This document shows, one piece after another, positions 1 through 10,519 of a stretch of 64,000 bases of DNA. The stretch covers positions 186,001 to 250,000 of the forward strand of contig BGZK01000154.1 in assembly GCA_005406025.1 (NCBI GenBank), read 5' to 3'. The notes under the pieces were generated by a model that made no database searches, was not told where the DNA came from, and worked only from the letters and a program-made list of their open reading frames with translations. Each line of letters opens with the position of its first letter. Positions within the stretch are counted from its first letter, which is position 1. The stretch is from Eumeta japonica. Its lineage: Eukaryota; Arthropoda; Insecta; Lepidoptera; Psychidae. The translations under genes were made by a program, and so were the position numbers.

Positions 1-247
1 ATGACTCATACTAAAAACAGAATGGGTTTAATAGTTATAATTTTCTTTGGAAGTAATCAACAATACACGTTGAAATAAGCTGATCAAATAGAAAAAGAAT
101 TCGAGTACCGAAAACATGTCATTCAAAATAAGATGTTTTATATACTTATTATAAACATATCTTACAATGATGTCACCTGGGGAAATTATCAAACATAATA
201 TTTTTGCAAATGAGCACAAATCAGTTGAATAACTACCTAACTTGAGA

Positions 248-1078
248 AAAAGCTTAGTTCTGCAGCACATGCAGTGAAAACAATTCGACGACTTACAGAT
301 GAAAGCGCCGCGAGACCAGTTTATTTCAGTTTTTTTCGTAGTCCCATGACCTATGGAATTTTGTTATGGGGTCACGATCATATTAACACAACTTTCGTGA
401 TGCAGAATCGAGCTATTCATGCTGTCTATGATCTGAGAGCAATGGCATCTTTCAGAGAAAAAATTATGGAAATTAATATTTTAACTTTAGCATCACAATA
501 CTCATACGAAAAGCTGATATATGTCAAGAGACATGTAGTGTCGTTCCAAAAAAGGAGCGACATCTATAACATTAAGACATAAGAACGATCTTGCAGTTCT
601 TAAAATCCGTCTATGAACAGCAAGTTCCGCAAAGTTATCCGCAAAGTTAATAAATCATTTAAGGGGTAATGTGTGCACTTTTATAATAAGATCCCAAATG
701 AAATTAAAAATTTACCATTTTATGAATTTAAACGTTTCGTTAAAAGAAAGTTTTATATCAAGGGCTATTTATTATACGGTGTAGGAATATGTTAATGAAA
801 AAAACCCATGGGTTGAACTGCGCGGCTATCAGGTTGCTTCATGTCATTACCAAGTGTTGTATGTACTAAATTATTTATTATTCAATATTTAACAGCGATG
901 AGTAAAAAAGAGCAAACCTTAAGTTTGGTGCTCATCCTTCTCAAGATGAATCAGCATTTGGAATGGGTGGTAATGTTAATGTCTAAAATAGTTGTTTATG
1001 AGGCATTTCAAGTGTAATCACTATTATTTACGAAATTAATATATAATTTTGATTTGAAATAAATGATATAAATTTGAT
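248..1078 (+). mobile_element. Non-LTR retrotransposon 3' fragment, family A copy 1
   Basis: This is the 3' end of a CR1/jockey-type LINE, called family A here. The frame at 274-582 reads the C-terminal part of a reverse transcriptase ORF: residues around YFSFFRSPMTYGILLWG, then an MQNRAIHAVYDLR stretch and an INILTLASQ stretch, which is the thumb/connection region that follows the RT core in lepidopteran LINEs. After a frame break, 665-800 still encodes the terminal block (FYNKI, NLPFYEFKRFVKRKF). The 3' UTR runs to about 1070 and ends in short GATTTGAAAT-like sequence rather than poly(A). The RT core, endonuclease and ORF1 are absent, so the copy is 5' truncated and dead. Related copies lie at 39.8-40.6, 41.7-42.0, 44.1-44.7 and 58.1-59.2 kb. 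Clade assignment is from recalled similarity, not a search. Confidence 0.75.
274..582 (+). pseudogene. RT ORF C-terminal remnant (family A copy 1)
   Basis: This 102-codon open stretch contains the YGILLWG motif near residue 28 and the AVYDLRAMASFREK block near residue 50, both characteristic of the region downstream of the RT catalytic core in CR1/jockey-like elements. It matches the frame at 37671-37994 in the long family B element. There is no catalytic FADD box and no natural start codon. The frame ends in a premature TAA, and homologous coding resumes in another frame at about 665. It is a decayed fragment with no expected function. Confidence 0.7.
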
Positions 1079-1439
1079 ATAACATATCACTTTTCGCCTT
1101 ATGCCGCACGCCAGATCGATCTCAACCGTAACTTCTATTTCAATGAGTAGCAGAGATCTGCTAAAGAAATTTGATTTTTTAAAGTAATTTGCAAAATATA
1201 CAAATATGTACTAGAAATAAATAAATAGAAACCTAGGTATACACTTACATACCAAATATAAGACCATTTTGAAATGTAAACAAAATTTGAAGTAAAAATT
1301 ATTTTTACACGAGGAGAGAAAAAAATTTCTTGTCGAAGGCAAGAATTTTTACATTTTTATTTTATTCTGCACAATTAGGTTTTTGAAAAAAAATTTTTTT
1401 TTTGAAAAATGGAAAGATCATATATAAGTTTTATAACAA
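1079..1439. other. AT-rich spacer, no gene seen
   Basis: The stretch is AT-rich with A/T homopolymer runs. A short imperfect hairpin sits at about 1323-1350 (AAATTTCTTG and its near complement). I see no coding, RNA gene or family-specific repeat signature. Confidence 0.6.
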
Positions 1440-2090
1440 AACAATTTTAATTTTTTTTTTTCTGCAATAATTAAAACGCTATATCAAAATAAAAATTAAT
1501 TTTGAATCCAGTACCGAAGACGCGCCGACAACTCCCGAACAAATCCGAGTGCGTGTGACGTCATAATGTTAGTTGTCACCGTAGTAGTATACGGAGATAA
1601 TAAGTGTAGTGCTTTTGAGTTTTGATTTATTTTATTCTGTCATTGTTAATACTCAAAATATATAAAATGTCAAATCTCAAAAGTTACCGCTCTGTTTTGT
1701 ACCATTATGTACAAATACTACAAAGACAACCCGAAAAAATGTTTTAAATGTTCCTCAAGACGAGAAACGTCGAAAAAATGGTTTCAAGCAGTGCTCGAGA
1801 TAATCCTAAAACAAAATCGAACTTTTTTGTTGTGAAGATCACTTTGATGTAAGTATTTCATATTCATATTGCCATTAGTTACTTATAATAGCTGTAAACG
1901 CTGCACTGTTATGGAATTGCTATAACATTATGACGTCACAAGTATGGTGGCCAATCGTGGCGCGTTCACAGTCACGTGATTTTTTTTTAAATTTTATCAA
2001 TTTTTAATCGCTTATAATTAATTGAAAAAATTGTTTTTTTCGTTTTTCTAATAACATATCAATAAAATTAATAATTAAGTTTTAAAATAC
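1440..2090 (+). mobile_element. TIR element carrying a THAP exon (non-autonomous)
   Basis: Two inverted arms bracket a THAP-domain exon. The clearest inner match is GTGACGTCATAATGTTA at 1555-1571 and its exact complement at 1923-1939. Outward, both arms keep a GCGCC-rich segment (about 1520-1550 and 1940-1965) and then AT-rich sequence that still aligns loosely in inverted orientation, so the TIRs may exceed 150 bp each. The outer ends and the target duplication are not defined. THAP domains are found in P-element, ISL2EU and Kolobok-type transposases. I cannot say which this is, because no DDE region is present. It is probably an internally deleted derivative. Confidence 0.5.
1667..1848 (+). 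pseudogene. THAP zinc-finger exon, frameshifted
   Basis: Read across small frameshifts, this segment shows the C2CH plan of a THAP DNA-binding domain. It has a Cys-x4-Cys pair (CFVPLC, TGT codons from 1693), a TNTTKT stretch, a VPQDEKRRK segment, the invariant Trp in KWFQAV, and a terminal CCEDHF (Cys-x2-His). An ATG at 1667 precedes it and the domain ends exactly at a good splice donor (GAT followed by GTAAGT, GT at 1849-1850). In THAP transposases the domain is commonly the first exon. At least two frameshifts break the reading frame. DNA-binding function is inferred from the family only. Confidence 0.6.
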
Positions 2091-3829
2091 ATAAAAAAAA
2101 ATAAATATATTTCTTTTTTCAAATTCCCAATTAAATAAATAATTTTTTTTCGATTCCTCAATTTGACTCGAGTAGTCCATACGTTCCCCGTAGTTTTTAT
2201 ATCTTTCGTTGCGATGTTTATCATTTTAATTATCTGACTGATCTTAATATTAAAATAAAGAAATATGAATCTATTATTTTAATTACAAGCAAAGTCGCTC
2301 TGCAAAATCTCTAAATGATGTTTTTAGATTTTTTTTTAATATTACACTTACATTTATATTCTTAAAACCGAGTGGGTCATCGTCGACTGACGTCTTATTG
2401 AAGAAAATATTTATTCACAATTTGCACGTTTTATTAATAATTTTTTTAAATTGTAAGTGAGATAAACGTACGAACAAATTCGATCTTGCCGCTGGTCTCT
2501 CCTCCGGTAACTTCCTTCCGATGCTAGATTTAACCTACTCTCTGTCTGAAATTACTTCATTCCAAACCCAACACGACGTGAAAGCGCACGCGCATTCCGT
2601 TTATTAAAAATCTTGCAACACAACGTGATTGAAGTGTTTACTTTGTATCGATGAATATTTGGACATGGTGTAAGTGTACGATCGGTGTGGATACGATACG
2701 GTGGTAAATAAGATGAATCTTTGTACCTAAGTTAAATTTTTGTTGTGATTTGAGGTCAAAGGTCATTGACAAGCTTACATAAGTATTGCTGACAAAGCTC
2801 GCGCGCAATCGGCTGGCATTGATGACACAGTGTGCTTTATTTATTTTTCATATTGAATTGGTTACGTTATATTTTATGAACCAGACAACCTTTTCAAAAA
2901 TTAGTAATAGAGGTTAAATATAAATATGTATTATGTTCTATGACGAAGACAAATTACACGCCGCTATTCCATTTACATGTTGAACGCTTACGATCAACAA
3001 GCGGAAACCCGCGCAAACACCATTTTTCGAATGACTTTTACTCCTTAAAAAGAGCAGCTATAGGAATATAAAAAAATATGTTGAAGACGGTAACTGAAAC
3101 CCGAACAAGTCCTAAAAAGTGAATTTCACAAAGAACTAGAAGATTATTGTTTTGTTTTATCTTGTCTGTCGGTATTTTGTTAATAAGCAAAAGAAAACTG
3201 AAATGGCGCCCTTTTATTCCAAGTAAATAAGCAGGGCAGCCGCGCCCCGCACCGCTACTTTAGCATTTTAGCGTCACTCTCAGTGTTCTGTTGACCCTTG
3301 GCGTGGGAGCTGCGTCGTTTGCTGTTCTGCCCGGTACTTACGCAAGAAATATTTTTTCATTTGTTGAAATTTAGAATAGACAAAATAGATAGCAGAATAT
3401 TAGTTACCCTTATGTACATATAAACAAGTTATATGTATGTGCAATGTATATAAAATAAATGCGAACAGGATACGTAACTTGAGGATTCCGTACAAACTTG
3501 TTAAGTATGTAGATATTTCATGAACGACGAGTCTCGACGTTTTATACCTGTTTTCGACTTTAAACTGGCGAGATATCTGTCTCAGAAATTCAGACATATT
3601 TATTGCTTTTCCATTTGAAAAAATCAAAAATGTTTTTAAAAGATTTAACAAAATTTTTTAAATCTTAGATTTTAAAGCAGGAAATTTAAATATGTTCCTC
3701 CATATATTTATTTATATTACAGTATATACTCCACCTGCAAAGGACAGTATGGGATCTTAAAAAAAAAAATAATAATATTATAACAAATTTTTCCGTTACT
3801 AGTTTTGTAAGAACTTACTTCTTGCCAAA
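2091..3829. other. AT-rich spacer with a short GC-richer patch, no gene recognised
   Basis: No coding region is recognised. The piece at about 3190-3335 is less AT-rich than its surroundings and may be a fragment of an unrecognised dispersed repeat. The small minus-strand open frame at 3400-3651 has no family features and looks like chance. Confidence 0.5.
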
Positions 3830-4050
3830 TTTCATGAACCTTAGTCAACGGGAAGAACCCTTTAGGTTTTTATTTATTTGCGCGTATCAAAATATGCTCC
3901 TAGGGACCGGAAACAGTATTTGATATTAATTTCAATGTGATACCTCTATGAATTTTTGAGAAAAATGGTCTTGATAGACCGATAAACCGATAGACGGATA
4001 ACAGAGTAATCCTATAAAGGTTTTTTCGACGTATGAAACCCTAAAAAATA
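3830..4050 (+). repeat. Lepidopteran SINE/LINE-tail repeat (GGAACCCTAAAAA type)
   Basis: The sequence follows the order of a repeat common in moth and butterfly genomes: a CCAAATTTCATGAACCT block, a GTCAACGGGAAG block, a run of GATAGACCGATA-like units, AACAGAGTAATCCTATAAAG, and a terminal GAAACCCTAAAAA. A related copy is at 31.96-32.22 kb. It has no coding capacity. The family name is left open. Confidence 0.55.
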
Positions 4051-4430
4051 ATGAATAGTTAGTGCAGTAAAATAAAAGTCCTTATAACTTGTCGTCCATG
4101 CAAGTAAGATTGTACAAGATATTTATACCAAGGCCACGCGATGTTTCACTGAGACCCAGCCGCGAATTTTGTAATTTAGCATCTAACAGGATGCGTGATC
4201 GAAGAGCCAGGTGATAATTCAAGAACGCCTTCTTGCATTATAAAAGACTACGATTCCAGAACAGGAAAGGACTTAAAAGTATCTGGGATTACATTTTAGG
4301 AGTCAGTATTTAGTCTTCTTCATTGACAATTTAAAAAAGATATCGTACCTATTAGTTTATTCGACAATGGTTTTGTAAAATATGGAAAGTCTACTTTATT
4401 CAAAAATTTGTATAGATATTTTTTAGTTTC
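4051..4430. other. Spacer upstream of the P-element relic
   Basis: No coding or repeat signature is recognised. It could hold the 5' non-coding part of the P-like element that follows, but no terminal repeat was identified. Confidence 0.4.
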
Positions 4431-4472
4431 TTTAATTATTTTTTGCTGTTTACCTGTGATAATAAAACGGGT

Positions 4473-4665
4473 TTACTATAGATTCTCGCGTGAAGCAGAA
4501 AAACAAAAATGGACCAATGCAATACAAACGTCAATAGGTGCTAATTGAATATCATCAAAATTTTCTGCGACATGTTCATTACATTTTGAAGAAAGTGATA
4601 TGTAATTACACGTGGGCTACGCAGAATAAATAAGCGAGCTAAATCTCCAAAAAAACCTGATATGT
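4473..4665 (+). pseudogene. THAP domain of a P-element-like transposase
   Basis: The frame reads an RFSREAEKQKWTNAI segment with the invariant THAP Trp, then SSKFSATCSLHFEESD with the Cys-x2-His pair, then a basic stretch ending at a splice donor (ATATG followed by TAAGT near 4663). This is the second half of a THAP domain. The N-terminal Cys pair is not clearly visible. Several in-frame stops occur, one where the family normally has a Trp. Its position just upstream of P-type transposase remains (4951-7384) fits the usual order of THAP followed by catalytic region, so I read it as the DNA-binding exon of the same element. Confidence 0.6.
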
Positions 4666-4950
4666 AAGTAAAATTAAAGAAGCAATTAATCACATTTTTT
4701 CCATAACATGTAATTATTGTTTAACCAATTGTCAAATATCTGAGTCTCAGCGCTCTGAAGAATTAGACATAGCGTCTTCCGACATTAATTAGTAGTCAGA
4801 AATCCAAAAAAAAACAACAACTCCAAAAACAACTACGCATAAAAACAATGTTCGCAGAATCTTAGTTGTTAAAATAAAAAATATAGCGTATAAACAGAAG
4901 AATTATTAAACAAAGTATTACGTTAAAGGAGATTATAGATAAACTGAAGT

Positions 4951-5229
4951 TTGAAAGGTATCCACACCATATTTTCTGAAAATTTAACGGTACCAAAATT
5001 ATTTAATCGTGTTCATTTACAGAAAAAAAGAAACACTAATCATAAAAGAATTACCACAAAATTTTCACCTGCCATTAGAAAATTCGTAATAACTTTGAAT
5101 TTTCATTCACCTGCAGGGTATAAATATAATACGTCAAACGAATTTTCGATTATTCTTGTCACACTCGTCGAACATACACCAAAGGTATCAAAGTACACAG
5201 GAGGAAATCAATCATACATCTTTCCATAA
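4951..5229 (+). pseudogene. P-element transposase, N-terminal catalytic portion
   Basis: This open stretch carries an IRKFVITLNFHSPAGYKY segment at about residues 42-60, which matches the 'R-K-F-x-x-T-L-x-F-x-S-P-x-A-Y-x-Y' motif at the start of the P-element/THAP9 transposase domain. It is preceded by the expected 'ENL...LF-R' helix and basic linker. The first catalytic Asp region downstream is not intact. It lies in the same orientation and right order between the THAP remnant and the central transposase part at 6.0-6.7 kb. It ends in a stop and no intact ORF connects the pieces. Confidence 0.6.
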
Positions 5230-5399
5230 ATATTCATAATCTTCTTCTTTTTTAGAACTTTGCCAAGGTAACTATAACAAAAATATATCATTGAAAATAT
5301 TTGCTCTCCCTTTGACGGGTAACTGTGTCTAGTCATTTACCCACAAATGACACTTAATGTTGTCCATGATGTTAAGGAAGCCGAAGGTATTATTAAATT

Positions 5400-5690
5400 A
5401 GTCTGATTTTCCACATGTCCTACTCACCTCTAAACAAATAAGGCAAACTAAGGCAAATCATCGCATAAATGATACACGGCACGAAAAATTATTCGCGGGC
5501 CCGCAGGTTGTTAATTGTTAGGATAAGTTTCACTATGAAGTCTTAAAGCCGCAACAATGTTACCTCTACGAACTCTCCAACAATAAATCATGTCTGCATA
5601 TTCAATAGCAGTGAAAGGCATTATTAATAAAGGCACTTAAATATTAATCACACACAATCTTAGTTTGGAAAAAGTCAATATGGTAAACGT
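5400..5690. other. Unassigned segment interrupting the P-element relic
   Basis: The expected transposase homology is lost here. A GC-richer stretch around 5490-5590 resembles no P-element part I know, so this may be a small secondary insertion. Its edges are not defined. Confidence 0.3.
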
Positions 5691-5989
5691 AACACTTATA
5701 CTAACAAAACACCTATTTTTCACTGAACTTCGAGGGGGCCGGCAGGCGCGGCATCATGCACATGTTTCTTTCATAAGATTTTCAATGCGAAATTTTTATG
5801 TAGACATTCTTAGCTATTTTTCTCTGAAATGGCTATTTCAATGCCAAAGTCCCTTTGGCAAAGTTGTTCTAAAAAAGAAGGAGATTATGAATATTTGTGG
5901 AAATACGCATGATGAATCCACACGATAGACGGAAATCCGGACTTCGCAAAATAAGCATTTCGAGCAATTGTTTGTGCTTACTGCTGACA

Positions 5990-6732
5990 GCAAAATGTTG
6001 TTTTGTTTGATTGTAGAAGACATGGCAATGAAACAAAAAAAAAGATTATATTTAGTGGAAAATTTGAAGAGGGTTTAGTATCTTTTTCAGAAAACGACAT
6101 AATAGCCACACAAGCGTATTGTTTAATGTTGGTGCCCATAAATGACTTCTTTAAATGACCATTAGGTTATTTGTAGTGACCGAATATAGTGGCGAAGAAA
6201 AACCATATATATTATGTTCTGCTCTTAGAAAGTTTCATGTAGTTGTTGCTGAATTACCTTAACTTTCAACGTATACAGTTCTAATTTTACTGCAATTTAC
6301 TTACTGCGATTTAGATTGTCAATTAGGTGATCTCAAAAGCTTAAATACATATTTTCCACGTCCTACCATTAATAGTTCAAAAATGTATTTAATATTTGAT
6401 TCTTGTCACACAAAGAATTTTTTGACAGCCATGCGCAAGTAATAAACTGGAAATAATTTGTGGTCTTATATAAATCACAGAACGAATTAGGATTGCATTT
6501 TACGAACCGTCTGATCGAGCAACACATTCGGTTCCGAATTCAGGTAATGAAAGTAAAACTCGCCACACAGCTTTTTAGCAATAGGTTTGCGGGAGCTTTA
6601 CAACTTTTTGAGCGAGTCCTTAAATTGCCGAATTTTGAAGGTAGTGCAGCAACTCTAAAATTTGTTGAACTACTTAATATTTTTTTTGATATTTTAAATT
6701 CGAGGTCCTTCAAACATGAAAATCAAATATGA
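5990..6732 (+). pseudogene. P-element transposase, central portion
   Basis: The best block is 6460-6731, where the frame reads NELGLHFTNRLIEQHIRFR, then MKVKLATQLFSNRFAGAL, then FEGSAATLKFVELLNIFFDILNSR. This is the 'L-x-x-N-K-L-x-x-x-H-I-x-F-x-x-x-K-M-K-V-K-L-A-A-Q-x-F-S' block and following GTP-binding/insertion region of P-element and THAP9 transposases. Weaker matches precede it from about 5990 with many stops. The order and strand agree with the flanking pieces. The gene is dead. Confidence 0.65.
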
Positions 6733-7042
6733 TATGAAAACGTCACATATGTTTAACATATAAACGAGAACGTATTGAATTCTTACAAGGAGCCATAAAA
6801 TATACAGTCTTTAAAATTTAATATGAAAATTAGAAAGTTGCGGAAGTATAAGAACATAAAGATAATTTTTCATACAACATATCTGAGAAAACAAACAGAG
6901 TCTCAAAGTCGGACAGGATTTATAGAGATGATTATATGCATGAAAAGCTTCGAATATTTTTATAATGAGTTAAGTTTGTATTTAAGCTAAGGTTATAGTG
7001 TACCTCCCATCCTATAATTTTTTTTAGGATTGTATTGAAATA

Positions 7043-7384
7043 TTTTTCAGTAACATTCATGACCACGAGGGAAACAATAATAACCCAGATACACGTCAAT
7101 TTCGAGATGCGTACAGAAAAGTACAAAATCATTTGGAATTAAAGTTCAATTCCAAAGCCAATTACATTCCTTTGGAGGACTGGGCAATTTTAAATTGTTC
7201 CTCTGCCACTAAAAATATTAATGAAACTACAACTGGATACCTTGTAGAAGATGGAGAAGAATTAGCTAGTGTACACGATCAGAATAATAAGACCGAAGAT
7301 GGAATGTTGGGTAATCCCTTATTATTGCCAGAAAGTATTGAACACATTTTTGGATACGTCTCAAATTTTGTTGTGAAAAAATAA
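7043..7384 (+). pseudogene. P-element transposase, C-terminal portion
   Basis: An open frame runs through the FFSNIHDHEG-NNNNPDTRQFRDAYRK segment. This is the highly conserved 'F-F-x-x-I-R-x-x-G-G-x-N-N-N-P-x-A-x-Q-F' block of P-element/THAP9 transposases, near the last catalytic residues. It continues through the C-terminal linker to an IEHIFGYVSNFVVKK end, similar to the 'YIAGYVxxK' end of the family. It ends at a TAA at 7382-7384. This is the best preserved part of the relic. The usual GG before the Asn run is degraded. No terminal repeats were found on either side of 4.4-7.4 kb. Confidence 0.7.
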
Positions 7385-9064
7385 TGAAGAAAATTAATGT
7401 AGTGAATAATGTAGTAAATAAGATTCGATAGTAAAGGCGGCTGAACTTCATATATTTAACAAACTCTATTTCATGAAACGTAGTTAGTTTATAAAAAAAG
7501 AAAAATTGGTCTACTGTAAATAACCTATTCCTTTATAGAAATAAAACGAAATGTATGAAATTCTCATTTTCAAGTGTGAAGCCTGCACTTGAAAGTCACC
7601 AATTCATTTAAGGCGTTGTGTATGTGCATGTTCAAAGCAGATTGAAGGTTATTGTTAAATAAACTCTTTGTAAAAAATGATATTATAAAATTTCAGCGTA
7701 TTTAAAGGATAGATGCCCATAGACATGAACTGTTTTATATAATGTACGTAATTGATTTTTTTATTATTTTTAATATAAATTGCATATAGGTTACCTTAAC
7801 TTTTTTGTTCTTCGTATTTTGTTCTTTGTCAAAGCACTTTGTAAGTGAGAAATTAAGTCCAAGAATCATGACGTATTTCAAGTTTTATATTGTAATCTGA
7901 GAAACAAAGATTGAATTTTGAGTCTAAACTTATTTATGTCAATAAAATATATGTCGTATATTCTAAAATGAGAGTTATTTGTTTTATATAAAACCTTATC
8001 ACATAATAAATAATTGTTGTAATTTAATTTTTTTTAATAAAATTAAAAAGCCGCTACCCATAATAATATAACTGTGCCAGCCGTCATAAAGAATACTATG
8101 TGCCGCAAACAGTATTAATGTGCGAGTGTAGAGTAAGAGGGAACGAGACGTCTGCCGGGCGCGAGAAAAAGAAATAAAATGACGTTTACGACTAATCACG
8201 GGCCACCCGACAAAAGTCAGCGGTCGAAACTGGAACATCGATGTATGACGATAAGATACCTTTGTTTTACTTAATGGTAAATTGCATGGCATAAGCGACG
8301 TGATTTGAGGGCCGTGGCGGGTCAGAAGGTGTATTCCGTTCAGCCCCCCGCAACTTAACCGACCACGCCCTGAACTGGTCTAGTTTTTGAATATGTTACA
8401 CCCTTAGATGACGTAGTACTTAAGAAAAATATCGTAAATAGCCATTTTTGTCAAAAACAGGAAGAGTTACGACCGTGATTTTGTTACGTCATGATTTTTA
8501 TTGTTGTTTTTATGATCCGATATATTTTTATTTCTCATACTGAATTATTGTGTTTCGGTACTGAAAGAGATAAAGTTATTGAATAAATCACATTTTCAAT
8601 TACTTTTTAATTATAAAATTTAAAAACTTTTAATTTTTAGTTATATCATCTAATTTTCAGTTTAATATGTATTTTAAATTATTGCATTTCAAATTATGAT
8701 AAATTAGAGTTTTATCAGTAATTTTTAATAAGTTTATTTCACTTTTAATTGTCAATTTTAATTATTTCAACTTACATAATATAATCACGTTACCTTAGCA
8801 GTATATTAATAATATAAAATTTATTTACGACGAAATCAATCTAATATTTTTGAGACGTATTGATTACACGAATGTTAAATGAAAAAAAAATAACAAAATG
8901 AAAATCGCTTTCAAAAATTTTAAAATAATTCAATGAGCAGTTGCTTTCGGAGTGGATGCCGGCTATAAATACGCCAGACGGGGTTTTATATTAATTTTCA
9001 TAATGTTACATCGTTTTTGACTCGATACTTTGGATTTAAAATACTTTATTTTAAAAATATACAA
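7385..9064. other. AT-rich spacer, no gene recognised
   Basis: Mostly AT-rich. A patch at about 8090-8390 is closer to balanced composition but shows no recognisable domain on either strand. The minus-strand open frame at 7999-8292 has no family features. Confidence 0.5.
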
Positions 9065-9440
9065 TACTGTGTATCGTTGAAGAATTCTAACGTAGGTGAA
9101 CAACCTTACGACTGCATTGTCTGATGGTGTTCCATGATACAATTCATCCTCAGAAAAACCCACATACAAAGTTTCAATTTCACTGTTGAAGAGTTCCATC
9201 GTAAGAGGAAATCTTCACGACTGCAGTGTTTATCGTGTACTAGGACGCGGTCTATGGCCAGAAGAGGTTGTATACAAAGTTTCAAATCTATGCTGTTTAC
9301 CATTGAAGAGTTTAATCATAGGAAGGATCTCTCACAGCTGCATCGTCCTTTGGCACATGAGGATACGATCCATCGCGCTCTGGTGTATGAGATGAGATCT
9401 ATCGTTGCAACAGCTCGAAAATAAAGTTTCAAAGGGGAAT
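9065..9440. repeat. Diverged outlying block of the ~118-bp satellite
   Basis: Three to four diverged monomers are spaced about 108-118 bp apart, anchored by GTTGAAGAGTTCCATCGTA-like motifs at about 9077, 9185 and 9302, with CACGACTGCA and AAGTTTCAA motifs in the same order as in the main array at 10.5-12.2 kb. About 1.1 kb of unrelated sequence separates the blocks. Divergence is much higher than inside the main array, suggesting an older edge of the same satellite. Confidence 0.7.
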
Positions 9441-10510
9441 GTCAAGCCTCTATAGTCACTCCGACTCTGGGTGCACACATTGAAAACAGTATCCAAACGA
9501 TAACATGACATAACAGTAAAGCTTAGGTTAAGGAATCAGTTATATAAAAGTCGGTGTTTTAAAACTATAAACAGTTTTAATTTTAACAATAAAACAGGCT
9601 TTTACAATAAAACTTTACTTGTTTTACATCAATTTCTGCGTATTTCATGTTTGCATATCGTTCGAAATTGCAACAAAGGTAAAACTCTTACGCCTTAAAA
9701 ACAATAGTAGGTAATAAGCTACACACATCATTTAACAAGTGTCATTCACCTTGTGTGTCGTCATGCACTGCTGAGACTTCATCTAAAAACCGAGCTGGTG
9801 GAGAAATATAACTTTGTTGCAGTGCCCACCCCAGATACCAGATAACCGTCATCACACAAACACAACATCCTCCGTTCGTCTACGAAATATGCAGTTGCAA
9901 TGTAGCTGAAGTCGATTCTAATTTCGCACTGAGTTCGTCATTGGATACATAAGCGGTATCCATGTTCTAGCCTTGGTCAAAAGATTCTTTGGTATGAATG
10001 TTCATTTACAATGCCAAGTCGTTAGATTTTAAAAAACAAAATAGAATACAATACACGACAAAAAAACTTCACATAAAAGTTTTGCAAGCAGGTAACTAGC
10101 CAGTGTCAACTAATGCCAAATGTCAGTTTTTCTGATTTAGCGTGCGACATGTTGCCATTTCCCATGCAAAATCGATAAATCAATATCGAAGTTTATTCGA
10201 ATAGTTATCGGAAATTATTATGCCATGGGGTTATTATTCAATAATGTATCCAACAAATCAGAGAATACGACATTCGTGATGATTCCTTCATCATTTTTAT
10301 AGTTTTTGCTTTGTCCACATTAAGAAGAAAAAAACGTTGTTAACAATCATCCATTACTCTTCCATTTATCATCTGGTGCTGCCATCGAAAGATTTTATTT
10401 AAATATTTATTAGTTGCATAATAAGCCCAACTAGTAATGATAAATGAATATTGCCTAAATTTTACAAAAAATAAATAAAGAACATTATGTAAACATTATA
10501 TGTTGTGCGT
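9441..10510. other. Spacer between satellite blocks
   Basis: No gene or repeat monomer is recognised, and composition is AT-rich. It could be an insertion that separated the two satellite blocks, but no terminal repeats were seen. Confidence 0.45.
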
Positions 10511-10519
10511 TTTTAGGCC

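Noticed and set aside
9134..9424. Open frames across satellite monomers (also 11020-11220, 11801-12019, 10513-10758)
   Set aside because: They arise from the repeat itself and cannot extend because the period is not a multiple of three. They are kept only as a hint to the unit's origin.
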